A stretch of DNA of 64,000 nt from Gammaproteobacteria bacterium (GTDB lineage Bacteria; Pseudomonadota; Gammaproteobacteria; Pseudomonadales; Pseudomonadaceae), in contig JAAYFD010000045.1 of assembly GCA_012728415.1 (NCBI GenBank), forward strand, positions 93,413-157,412. The letters run 5' to 3'. The notes under the pieces were generated by a model that did not search any database, had not been told where the DNA came from, and worked only from the letters and a program-made list of their open reading frames with translations. The translations under genes and the position numbers were made by a program. Of this stretch, positions 32,816 through 40,237 are shown piece by piece; positions within the stretch are counted from its first letter, which is position 1; every line of letters starts with the position of its first letter.

Positions 32816-33832
32816 CTAAAACGGGTCGGCATGCGTACTGATCCAGGCAAATAGTGCGCGCGTATATTGTTCCTTGTCTGCAAAATGCATATGCGATTCA
32901 TCCGGCAAAGGAATGGAAGCAACGAGCGGAATATCAGTTGTAACCAGCCCGTTTAGAGCATAGTGTGACAAAAACACATCCCAATACTGTTCTCTCGGAT
33001 AAAAATGCTGCTCCAGTTCATGCAGCCTACCGCTAACCGGGGGCGCATAAAATATTACTTTTCCGCCCCGGCTTTCTATACGACGAACCCAGCCCGCTAC
33101 TTCGGACAAGCCATGCAACCAATCCGCGGCTGATTCGGGCGGGCTTTGCCGCATATCTTCTTCAACCAGCTCGGCAAACCAGTTAGCCAAGGCACTCGCA
33201 TCCACTGAAAGCAAGTCCACGCCGCTATTTCTTTGAGTATCCATCCAGGTATTTAAGATCACTGGATAGGGTGCCTGACCCAGGTTATATTTAGCAGCAT
33301 TCAGCAGACTGAATTTCTGATCGAGGAACACAAGCTTGGACTGCAATTTGGCCAACAAAAAGTGATGCAACCACTTGTTTGGCGTAAACTCTTGGTGATA
33401 GTAATCGACATAAGACTGCAACATGAAGTGATGATAAGTGCGAAGCCCACGGCTATCCACATCAACCATAACAATCCCTTTGAATCGCTCATCGTCAGCA
33501 AGGTCTTTTAAAATTGCAAGTGGGTAATGGCCGTTGACCGCCAGCATAATGGGCGCATACTTTGGTGCATTACGTTTTAACCAGTTCATATCAATGCCAT
33601 ACAGCGTTCGGGAAGCACCCAAGAACACCAACGGAATCTTACTGTTCGAATAAATCAAGGCACGGTGAACTGACCAAAATTGTTTGGTGTCTTGCACACT
33701 GGCTACATATCCTTTATCACGCCACATACGCTCATAAAAAACAAGTGCCGTTCCAACGATCAGAAATACACTCAGCAGGGAGAGAAGCCAAACCCCGAAG
33801 CTTTTTTCAGAACTGGAAGTAAATAAACGCAT
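32816..33832 (-). CDS. Membrane-anchored SGNH-hydrolase-like partner of the MBOAT protein
   Basis: 338 residues from the ATG at 33832, inside the MBOAT gene end (26-bp overlap). One N-terminal membrane helix (WLLSLLSVFLIVGTALVFY), the rest periplasmic. LVFLGASRTLYGID supplies a GxSR motif as in AlgX/AlgJ/DltD-type partners; near the C-terminus DESHMHFADKEQYTRAL gives the Asp-x2-His pair. Such proteins take acyl groups exported by an MBOAT enzyme and place them on a polysaccharide. The partnership here rests on the overlap and the family pattern. Confidence 0.75.
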   Translation of the reverse strand: MRLFTSSSEKSFGVWLLSLLSVFLIVGTALVFYERMWRDKGYVASVQDTKQFWSVHRALIYSNSKIPLVFLGASRTLYGIDMNWLKRNAPKYAPIMLAVNGHYPLAILKDLADDERFKGIVMVDVDSRGLRTYHHFMLQSYVDYYHQEFTPNKWLHHFLLAKLQSKLVFLDQKFSLLNAAKYNLGQAPYPVILNTWMDTQRNSGVDLLSVDASALANWFAELVEEDMRQSPPESAADWLHGLSEVAGWVRRIESRGGKVIFYAPPVSGRLHELEQHFYPREQYWDVFLSHYALNGLVTTDIPLVASIPLPDESHMHFADKEQYTRALFAWISTHADPF

Positions 33833-35225
33833 TGCCATCTCCAGGCGACAAAATAATGCAAATAATCAATATAGAAAGTAGGAACACCAGAGCAACTGGA
33901 TGCATGTGATTGATATGCCCTGCCAAATTGTTTTTTCTAAAAATAAGGTGCACGATAACCAGCAACAAAAAGCCACCGCCAGCAACACGATGTGCCCATT
34001 GTAGCTGGATGGTCTGCTCAACAAGGGAGCCAAACTCAATCAGCCGGGCTGTCAGATAGAGTGCTTGTTCAGCGCTGTCGGCCCGAAACCAGATCCATGC
34101 GTAGCAAACTGCTAACAAAGTACCACACCAGGCCAATAGGCTCATCCAGAAGTTTTTTTTGAAGCCTGTGAACCAATAAATATACTTAACAAAACGCTCA
34201 GCAATTAAATAACAGCCGTGCAATGCTCCCCATGCAACAAATGTCCAGCCAGCGCCATGCCAAAGTCCGCCAATCAACATGGTTAGCACCAAATTACGAT
34301 AGGTCTTCCAGCGCCCTTCACGATTCCCGCCCAACGGGATATACAGATAGTCACGCAGCCAACTGGATAGAGAGATATGCCAGCGCTGCCAAAATTCTGA
34401 AAATCCTACCGCGGCATAAGGATTTCTAAAATTGGCCGGCAGTTGAAAACCAAGCATCATCGCAGAACCTATTGCGCACGTAGAATACCCAGCAAAATCA
34501 CAAAAAATTTGTCCCGAAAATACTAGCATGGCCATCCAAGCTTCTGCTGTATTTGGCTGTTTGAGTGCAAAAAGCTCGTTGGCTGCAGGTGCAAACAGGC
34601 TATCTGCCAGCACTATTTTTTCAAACAGTCCAAATACCAACAGACAAAGGCCAATAAAAAAAGAATTGTAATTTATTGTACGCCGGCTTTCGATTTGATC
34701 ACGCATATAAGTCCAGCGCGTAATCGGCCCGGCAACCAGCTGCGGAAAAAAACTTACATAGAGCGCATAGTCACGCCAGTTTGCTGTAGGTGTAAATTTC
34801 TTCCTATAGACATCAATACAGTATGAAAGCGAGTGAAATGTGTAAAACGATATTCCTAAAGGCAGTATGATATCGAACTTTTGTGGCTGAATATCGAGTC
34901 CTGCCGGAGCCAGTATATCGCTCACAATTTCCATAAAAAAAACCAGATATTTAAAATAAAAAAGTATCAAAAGATTGGCTACAACAATGACTGCCATCCC
35001 TATTTTTCGAAAAACCCCTTCCCTGCCATTCATCCAGCGCGCTAAGGAATAGTCTAGGGTAGTGCTGAAAAGTAATAGCGGTAGAAAAAATGGATTCCAA
35101 GCGCTGTAGAAAATATAGCTGCTAAACAAAAGCAGATTTTTTCTCATAGACCAGTTCGATATCACCGAATAGATTAGCACTACAAAAACAAAAAAAACCA
35201 CATAGCTTAAAGAATCAAACTGCAT
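33807..35225 (-). CDS. MBOAT O-acyltransferase (AlgI/PatA-like)
   Basis: 472 residues from the ATG at 35225 (MQFDSLSYVVFFVFV). Around eleven membrane helices. Conserved MBOAT features: LPLGISFYTFHSLSY, FFPQLVAGPITRW, FSEFWQRWHISLSSWLRDYLY (two overlapping blocks) and the catalytic GGLWHGAGW. It moves acyl groups, usually acetyl, across the inner membrane for attachment to exopolysaccharide or O antigen by the downstream SGNH-like protein. First gene of a four-gene minus-strand set with gtrA and gtrB. Confidence 0.93.
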   Translation of the reverse strand: MQFDSLSYVVFFVFVVLIYSVISNWSMRKNLLLFSSYIFYSAWNPFFLPLLLFSTTLDYSLARWMNGREGVFRKIGMAVIVVANLLILFYFKYLVFFMEIVSDILAPAGLDIQPQKFDIILPLGISFYTFHSLSYCIDVYRKKFTPTANWRDYALYVSFFPQLVAGPITRWTYMRDQIESRRTINYNSFFIGLCLLVFGLFEKIVLADSLFAPAANELFALKQPNTAEAWMAMLVFSGQIFCDFAGYSTCAIGSAMMLGFQLPANFRNPYAAVGFSEFWQRWHISLSSWLRDYLYIPLGGNREGRWKTYRNLVLTMLIGGLWHGAGWTFVAWGALHGCYLIAERFVKYIYWFTGFKKNFWMSLLAWCGTLLAVCYAWIWFRADSAEQALYLTARLIEFGSLVEQTIQLQWAHRVAGGGFLLLVIVHLIFRKNNLAGHINHMHPVALVFLLSILIICIILSPGDGNAFIYFQF

Positions 35226-35303
35226 TATATAAAGCTCATCGCTCAAATAGTGTTATTTAAATTAGCCCTACTGCCTTCAGATATTTAAAAACGAAAGCTT
35301 CAA

Positions 35304-35626
35304 CTAACCGCCAAAACCCCTTGCGCTATTTACATTCAACAACGTCTTACCATACTCTTGGAATGTCTTCTCTATATAACGATAAGTGAGTGTCGAGCAC
35401 GCAATCGTTATAGCCATTACCGCCAATGCCAGTAGCACATTCCAATGGGTGGCTCCCAAGTCAATGCGGTCGGCGAATACGTTCTCGACTGACATTCTTT
35501 TATAGTGCGCGACCGCCAAAACAAAACATTAAGGCGCATGTGAAATAAAACTACACATATTGCGGCAAGACCTCTAAAGCCATCCAGAGTATAAAATCTC
35601 TCAACCTTACTATGACTTATACGCAA
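35304..35626 (-). pseudogene. Acyltransferase-3 gene with a large internal deletion
   Basis: The minus strand from 35626 encodes FYTLDGFRGLAAICVVLFHM, the start of an acyltransferase-3 (OafA) protein. From about 35510 a different frame encodes LLALAVMAITIACSTLTYRYIEKTFQEYG, the last helix and C-terminal signature of the same family. The roughly 250 residues between are gone and the frame is shifted at the junction. It is a deletion relic of a second O-acyltransferase, likely superseded by the intact one at 27.9 kb or the MBOAT system. Confidence 0.85.
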
Positions 35627-35996
35627 TTTATATTATCATTTATTAAAACCCCGGCCGACGGCATATAAAGCCTGCACTTCGAATCGAGTTACATAAGAAC
35701 AGGCCTCCCCAAGCCTGGCCAAGACATAATATCAAGACAAGTTGATATAACTGCTTATTATTCCTCCTCAAGAGCGCGCTGATTTATTCTTCCATACATC
35801 AAACAATGCTAGACCTTGAGGATTGGGCCAATCACTCAACCCGCTCTAACCATGCAATGCATTCATACGGGCCCTATATAGCAACTGCTTTTATTCTACA
35901 AATTACGCGAAGCACAGAAAGAGGGGTGGTATCGTAAGCATTGCTTTAGGGCTCCCACCAGTCACAGCACGCTCTCTACCACCCTAATCCCCCATG
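35627..35996. other. AT-rich intergenic region
   Basis: 370 bp between the acyltransferase relic and the protease gene. It is AT-richer than its surroundings and holds no recognisable gene. GGGTGGTA (about 35924) and TACCACCC (about 35978) form a loosely spaced inverted repeat just past the protease stop codon, too far apart for a typical terminator. Confidence 0.5.
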
Positions 35997-37892
35997 CTAA
36001 CGCTGCGGCCAAACATGATAGGCAATGCCTTCATATATGAAAGAAGGAAATCTGTTGATTATGTTGTCTTTTTCAGCTGCGCTGGTGGTATAGAAGTGGG
36101 TACCGGTTTTTTCATTAAAGAAACGGTACAACGGCTGGGTACCAGCGGCAGTTTTAGTGGAGGCATACCAGGCTACACCTTCGTAGATGAAGTTGGGACG
36201 CTTGCTCTGGATGCTGTCTTTTTCTGCCTGACTGATGGTGTAAAAGTGCGCACCTGTCGCGCTGTTGTAGAAACGGTACACAGGGCTGAGGTTGGCGCCA
36301 GCTTTGGGATAGGTGTAGAACGCCGCGCCTTCGTAGACGTATGCCGGATATTTGTTGACCACGCTGTCGCGCTCGGCGGCACTGGCAGTGAAGAAATGGG
36401 TGCCCTTACCAGTGTGATACAGACGGTAAATAGCGCCACGGTTACCATCAACGGCGGCAGGCGGCTTGCTAACATTGAGCCAGTTACTCAGACCCGAGTT
36501 GTAAGCCTGATCGAAACGCCCATAGAGGTCAGGATCGCTTGGTCTGCTGCAACTTGAGCTGCCCCCACTCAGGGTGCCAACATAATAACGCTGGCCGCCC
36601 GTGCCCGTCACCAACAAGCCCGACCCGCTGCTACCGCCAATGACAGCACCTCGGGTGTTGGTAACCCGGATGTAGTTCCCCGTACCCATAGAGTTAGCTA
36701 GCCACTCGCATTGAGATCGGCCCTCGCTATCGAACGGACTGCACTTAGCAAAGGAGTTGATAGTGGCCATAGTGAGTTTCTGGCTACTGTAATCAGGGTG
36801 ATGCAGGATGCTGGCCGGCAGGCCAGCAATCACAGGTACAGTGCTCCAGCCTTTGAAAAGAACGTTGCTCGGCAGATTACCTTTGAGGCGTAACAGCGTA
36901 GTATCCGTGCCGGCCTGAGTAAACAGCATTTCAGCCCCTCCGCGCACAACAGTGTCACGGCTGTCGAGAAATGAGCCGCCACAACTGGACGTTTTGTAAA
37001 ACCAGCGGCTTTCAAGCGTGCTGGCAGCGGCTTGAGTACTTACACAGTGATTAGCGGTAATAAAGTTTGCAGCGCCGGTATTGCCTGTATCGTTGAGCAA
37101 TGTACCGCTACAAGCGTAGGTTTTGCCGCCCTGGTTGAAACGGATAGCGGCCACCGCACTGCTGTCGTTGTCATATTCCGAGTAGCAGGTAGTGCTAACC
37201 ATGCAGGACAAATCGGCTGCCTTGGACTGCTGTAATTGCTCTTGAAAATCCATGTAGATATGTGACAGCGCGGGCATGGCCAAACGGGTGTCTTCCGGAT
37301 TGATACCTGCCGGCAGGTGAATTTCTACAACAACACTGCCACCGTCCAGGTAGGGGCCGACGTAGTGACGGTCTAGGTCCTGATTTTGGCTGAGGGTATT
37401 GATGATTTCTTCGCCTGTAATGCTGACTTCTTCGCCGGACTGGTCGCTGATAAAGCGAATGACCGCTGCCGCATGCAAACGTTCTACCAGCACAATCACC
37501 CTGCTACCCGATGCCTCGGGAGAAACCAGCCGCAGCGCAGCGCTGTATCCGCCAGACGAACTTTGCTGCCATTGCAGCAGACTATGGAGCTGTTCAGCAC
37601 TTGCTATAGAGCTAATTGCGCGATCAAAACCTACTTCTAAGGGAACGCTCGGTTCATCCTGATGGGCGGCAAAAGCGCGCTTTTGCAAACTGCTACGGTC
37701 CTGCTGCAGGCGCTCAAGCACGACGCTTTGGCTGACCGGAAGCCTAGGTAAATCAAGCTGGGCAGCTTTGGTGACGGCTACCTCTTTAAGCGGAGGCTGA
37801 TAGCTTTCTACAGTGATAAAGTCGCTTGCCATAGCCTGCGCCATCAGTCCGCCGATGGCTAAGCCCAGCAAGGTCAAGCTGGATTTTTTCAT
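35997..37892 (-). CDS. Secreted trypsin-like serine protease with three DUF5648 repeats
   Basis: 631 residues from the ATG at 37892. Signal peptide LTLLGLAIGGLMAQAMA. An N-terminal domain of about 200 residues (EGxVSITGEEI region) precedes a chymotrypsin-fold domain with the likely triad His282 (ITANHC), Asp330 (GTDTTLLRL) and Ser422 (GGSSGSG), plus many Cys. The C-terminus has three 50-residue repeats starting at 488, 538 and 588 (YRLYHTGKGTHFFTAS, YRFYNSATGAHFYTIS, YRFFNEKTGTHFYTTS), the DUF5648 lectin-like repeat. Members are usually secreted, and the gsp operon in this window is a plausible route (inference). Confidence 0.9.
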   Translation of the reverse strand: MKKSSLTLLGLAIGGLMAQAMASDFITVESYQPPLKEVAVTKAAQLDLPRLPVSQSVVLERLQQDRSSLQKRAFAAHQDEPSVPLEVGFDRAISSIASAEQLHSLLQWQQSSSGGYSAALRLVSPEASGSRVIVLVERLHAAAVIRFISDQSGEEVSITGEEIINTLSQNQDLDRHYVGPYLDGGSVVVEIHLPAGINPEDTRLAMPALSHIYMDFQEQLQQSKAADLSCMVSTTCYSEYDNDSSAVAAIRFNQGGKTYACSGTLLNDTGNTGAANFITANHCVSTQAAASTLESRWFYKTSSCGGSFLDSRDTVVRGGAEMLFTQAGTDTTLLRLKGNLPSNVLFKGWSTVPVIAGLPASILHHPDYSSQKLTMATINSFAKCSPFDSEGRSQCEWLANSMGTGNYIRVTNTRGAVIGGSSGSGLLVTGTGGQRYYVGTLSGGSSSCSRPSDPDLYGRFDQAYNSGLSNWLNVSKPPAAVDGNRGAIYRLYHTGKGTHFFTASAAERDSVVNKYPAYVYEGAAFYTYPKAGANLSPVYRFYNSATGAHFYTISQAEKDSIQSKRPNFIYEGVAWYASTKTAAGTQPLYRFFNEKTGTHFYTTSAAEKDNIINRFPSFIYEGIAYHVWPQR

Positions 37893-37971
37893 AGTGTACG
37901 CCCCTTGTCTGGGAGCCACATCTGGCAGCTTGTTTTATCTCTGCCATCCGTGGTCACTGAAACGGCTGATA

Positions 37972-40224
37972 TCAGCCAAAAACAAAACGTTGCAGCACAA
38001 GTGGAGCCGATGCTGCAGTAAAGTCAAAATGCAACTCTACACTTTCAAGCTTATCGGGCAAAGCCTGAAAGCTGAGGCGCAATGTGTCACATTCAGGCTG
38101 TTTTTTACAGTCAAGCATAACCACCTTGCCGTTAACCTTTAGTGTCATGGCCGGCTGGATGGCCCCAACACTGGACATGCGTATGTCCAGATGGCGTTTG
38201 CCAGCCAACAAATAGGGCTGCGGTGCTTGCAACCATCCACCAGATGTCAGGTGTAGTCCATCGACATGCGCTTCAAGACGGATGTCTGGGCTCCTCCAGC
38301 CTTCACTGTATGCGTATTTATTGCTGCCAAAGCTATAACACACCGAGCCGCGCGGTACGTCAGCATGGATTAGCATGAAATCAATAACTGCGGCTTCAAG
38401 TGGGGTATCACGCAGTGCCATGTGAGCATTGAAGTAGTCTTTGTCTATATCCTTGGCTGTGTTGCCGTTCCAAGCCATGAGATTAAGATAACGTGCGCCA
38501 TGGTTAAAAATCTGTCGCAAACAGTCCCAGGCAAAGGCGTAATCCGGCAGTTTTTTAGGCGGGTCACGCAAATCTGCCGGATTGAACTCGACTACGGCCC
38601 AGTCCGGGTCCAGTTCACGGATGTTTTGAAAGAATGGTTTGCCGTTTTCGGTGCGTATGTTGTTGCGTGCACTTTCACCATACAGGATGGCACCGATATG
38701 GCCATGCTCCGGTTTGCTGCCGGCAAGGCTCATGCCGCCTGAATCATAGTTTTTAACCGGGCTGGTTTGCGACAGAGCAAAGGGTTCGCTGGTGAAGCGC
38801 GGTGCAGTAAAACCCTGGGAGGAAAACACCTGGCCCGGTTGCAGGCCTGCCTCAACCAGCCACTGGCTCAGGTCGCTATAGTGGCGATGCACGCTATGTC
38901 GGCGAAACTGCTCCCATAGCTGCATCAATGGGCTGGTTTGCCCAAGCAGCGGCCTGCTGGGCTGCTCACGCGGCGGCTCGACCTCTTCCCAGCAGGCAAA
39001 GTTTGTACCCAGCAGCTGGTTAAGTTCTTCAAGGCTCAGGGCCTGATGCGCCAAGCTGTGCCTGAGTTCTGCGCCATACGCACCGGTGCCGGCCAGCCAA
39101 TCACGAAACTGTTGCAGCGTTTGCGGGTTGTAGTCATACCATTGCTCACCCTCGAAAAAGGGGTTTTGATAGCAGTCGGGGTCCAGATTGCTGCCAATGT
39201 ACAACTCGGGGTTCTCAGCAGCAAACTGCAAAATGTGGCGTGCGGCCTGTTGCAGATTGCGCTTTTTATACTTGCGCACCACTCGGTTATAGTGGTTCAG
39301 GGTGAGCGAACGCGAAAGCTCTGGCGCATGGTGCGCACCGGTCAGATGTTTGAGATGGTCATCCGGCATTACTTCGTCATGCTGGTTCCACTGGCAATTC
39401 GCTTCGTCTTCTTCCAGGTGGTCGGTCAGGTCCCACTCGGGGCAGGTGCCTGCTGCATCCCCCCAAATACCACCATTAAGCCCGATAACACAGGGCAGCC
39501 GCTTGTTACGGGCAAACTGGACAATGGTTTCAAGGCTGTCTGCAAGTACCGGTCTGCCATTATCCTGCTGGCGGCTTTCATCAAATGCCGGATCGAACTC
39601 CCAGTCATGCTGACTGCCTTTGGTGCTGCGCATGTACAGCACCGGCACCATGAAGCCCAGCTGGCAACTGCCAATGGCAAAAGGAGCCAGTTTTTCCTTG
39701 AAATCACCAAAGCCGCCCAGGGTTATATTGCTGCTGCCAACTGTGAAGTAAAACCGCTGCTGGTGTGTCTTGGGCAATACCGTATCGGGGTAGTGCCGAC
39801 GGCTAAATACTGTGCTGGCTGCCAGCTCTGGCAAGTCTGCAGCACCTGACACGCAAACCGACAGCCGGGAAGCTCCGCGTGCATTCAGCAGGGTATGACT
39901 GACCGGAATTCGCTGGCTGAAACCCGGAGTGGCGTGTGCGGGAATTTGCGGATGAATGTTGCGTACATCCTCCCGGGGCTGCTCAGGCTGAATGTTGGCA
40001 ATGATTTGCCCATCCAGCCGTACATCAAGCTGCACAATATCGGGATGATAAAACCAGCCCTGAACCTCAATGAATTCGTCTAGCTCACCATAGCTGAGCA
40101 GGTCAATGCTATACAGAATGTCCGGCTGGATATTGTGACGAGCCTGTGTCTGCCGCGGCCAGTACGCATGCTGCTGGTACAGCTGCCGAAGCTTGGTTTT
40201 AATGCGGCGGATAAACAGTTTCAT
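37972..40224 (-). CDS. Unrecognised 750-residue protein, glycoside-hydrolase-like core
   Basis: No signal peptide; the N-terminus is strongly basic (KLFIRRIKTKLRQLY). Residues about 45-135 form a beta-sandwich-like segment (VQGWFYHPDIVQLDVRLDGQ) of the kind attached to surface-glycan glycosyltransferases. The middle (about 155-620) reads like an alpha/beta barrel acting on sugars: VIGLNGGIWGD, LYIGSNLDPDCY, YDYNPQTLQQFRDWL, DWAVVEFNPADLRDP and LNLMAWNGNT. The last about 100 residues look like another beta domain. Acidic residues are suitably placed, but I cannot match a GH family. It is 13 bp upstream of the OpgB-like gene, so the two are co-transcribed. It may trim or sense the glycan that OpgB modifies (inference). 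Confidence 0.7.
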   Translation of the reverse strand: MKLFIRRIKTKLRQLYQQHAYWPRQTQARHNIQPDILYSIDLLSYGELDEFIEVQGWFYHPDIVQLDVRLDGQIIANIQPEQPREDVRNIHPQIPAHATPGFSQRIPVSHTLLNARGASRLSVCVSGAADLPELAASTVFSRRHYPDTVLPKTHQQRFYFTVGSSNITLGGFGDFKEKLAPFAIGSCQLGFMVPVLYMRSTKGSQHDWEFDPAFDESRQQDNGRPVLADSLETIVQFARNKRLPCVIGLNGGIWGDAAGTCPEWDLTDHLEEDEANCQWNQHDEVMPDDHLKHLTGAHHAPELSRSLTLNHYNRVVRKYKKRNLQQAARHILQFAAENPELYIGSNLDPDCYQNPFFEGEQWYDYNPQTLQQFRDWLAGTGAYGAELRHSLAHQALSLEELNQLLGTNFACWEEVEPPREQPSRPLLGQTSPLMQLWEQFRRHSVHRHYSDLSQWLVEAGLQPGQVFSSQGFTAPRFTSEPFALSQTSPVKNYDSGGMSLAGSKPEHGHIGAILYGESARNNIRTENGKPFFQNIRELDPDWAVVEFNPADLRDPPKKLPDYAFAWDCLRQIFNHGARYLNLMAWNGNTAKDIDKDYFNAHMALRDTPLEAAVIDFMLIHADVPRGSVCYSFGSNKYAYSEGWRSPDIRLEAHVDGLHLTSGGWLQAPQPYLLAGKRHLDIRMSSVGAIQPAMTLKVNGKVVMLDCKKQPECDTLRLSFQALPDKLESVELHFDFTAASAPLVLQRFVFG

Positions 40225-40237
40225 AGGTATCTTATTT

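Noticed and set aside
36001..37892. DUF5648 repeats as a WD40 or beta-propeller domain
   Set aside because: Period is 50 residues with the YRFYN-THFYT pattern and only three copies, which fits DUF5648 and not a propeller.
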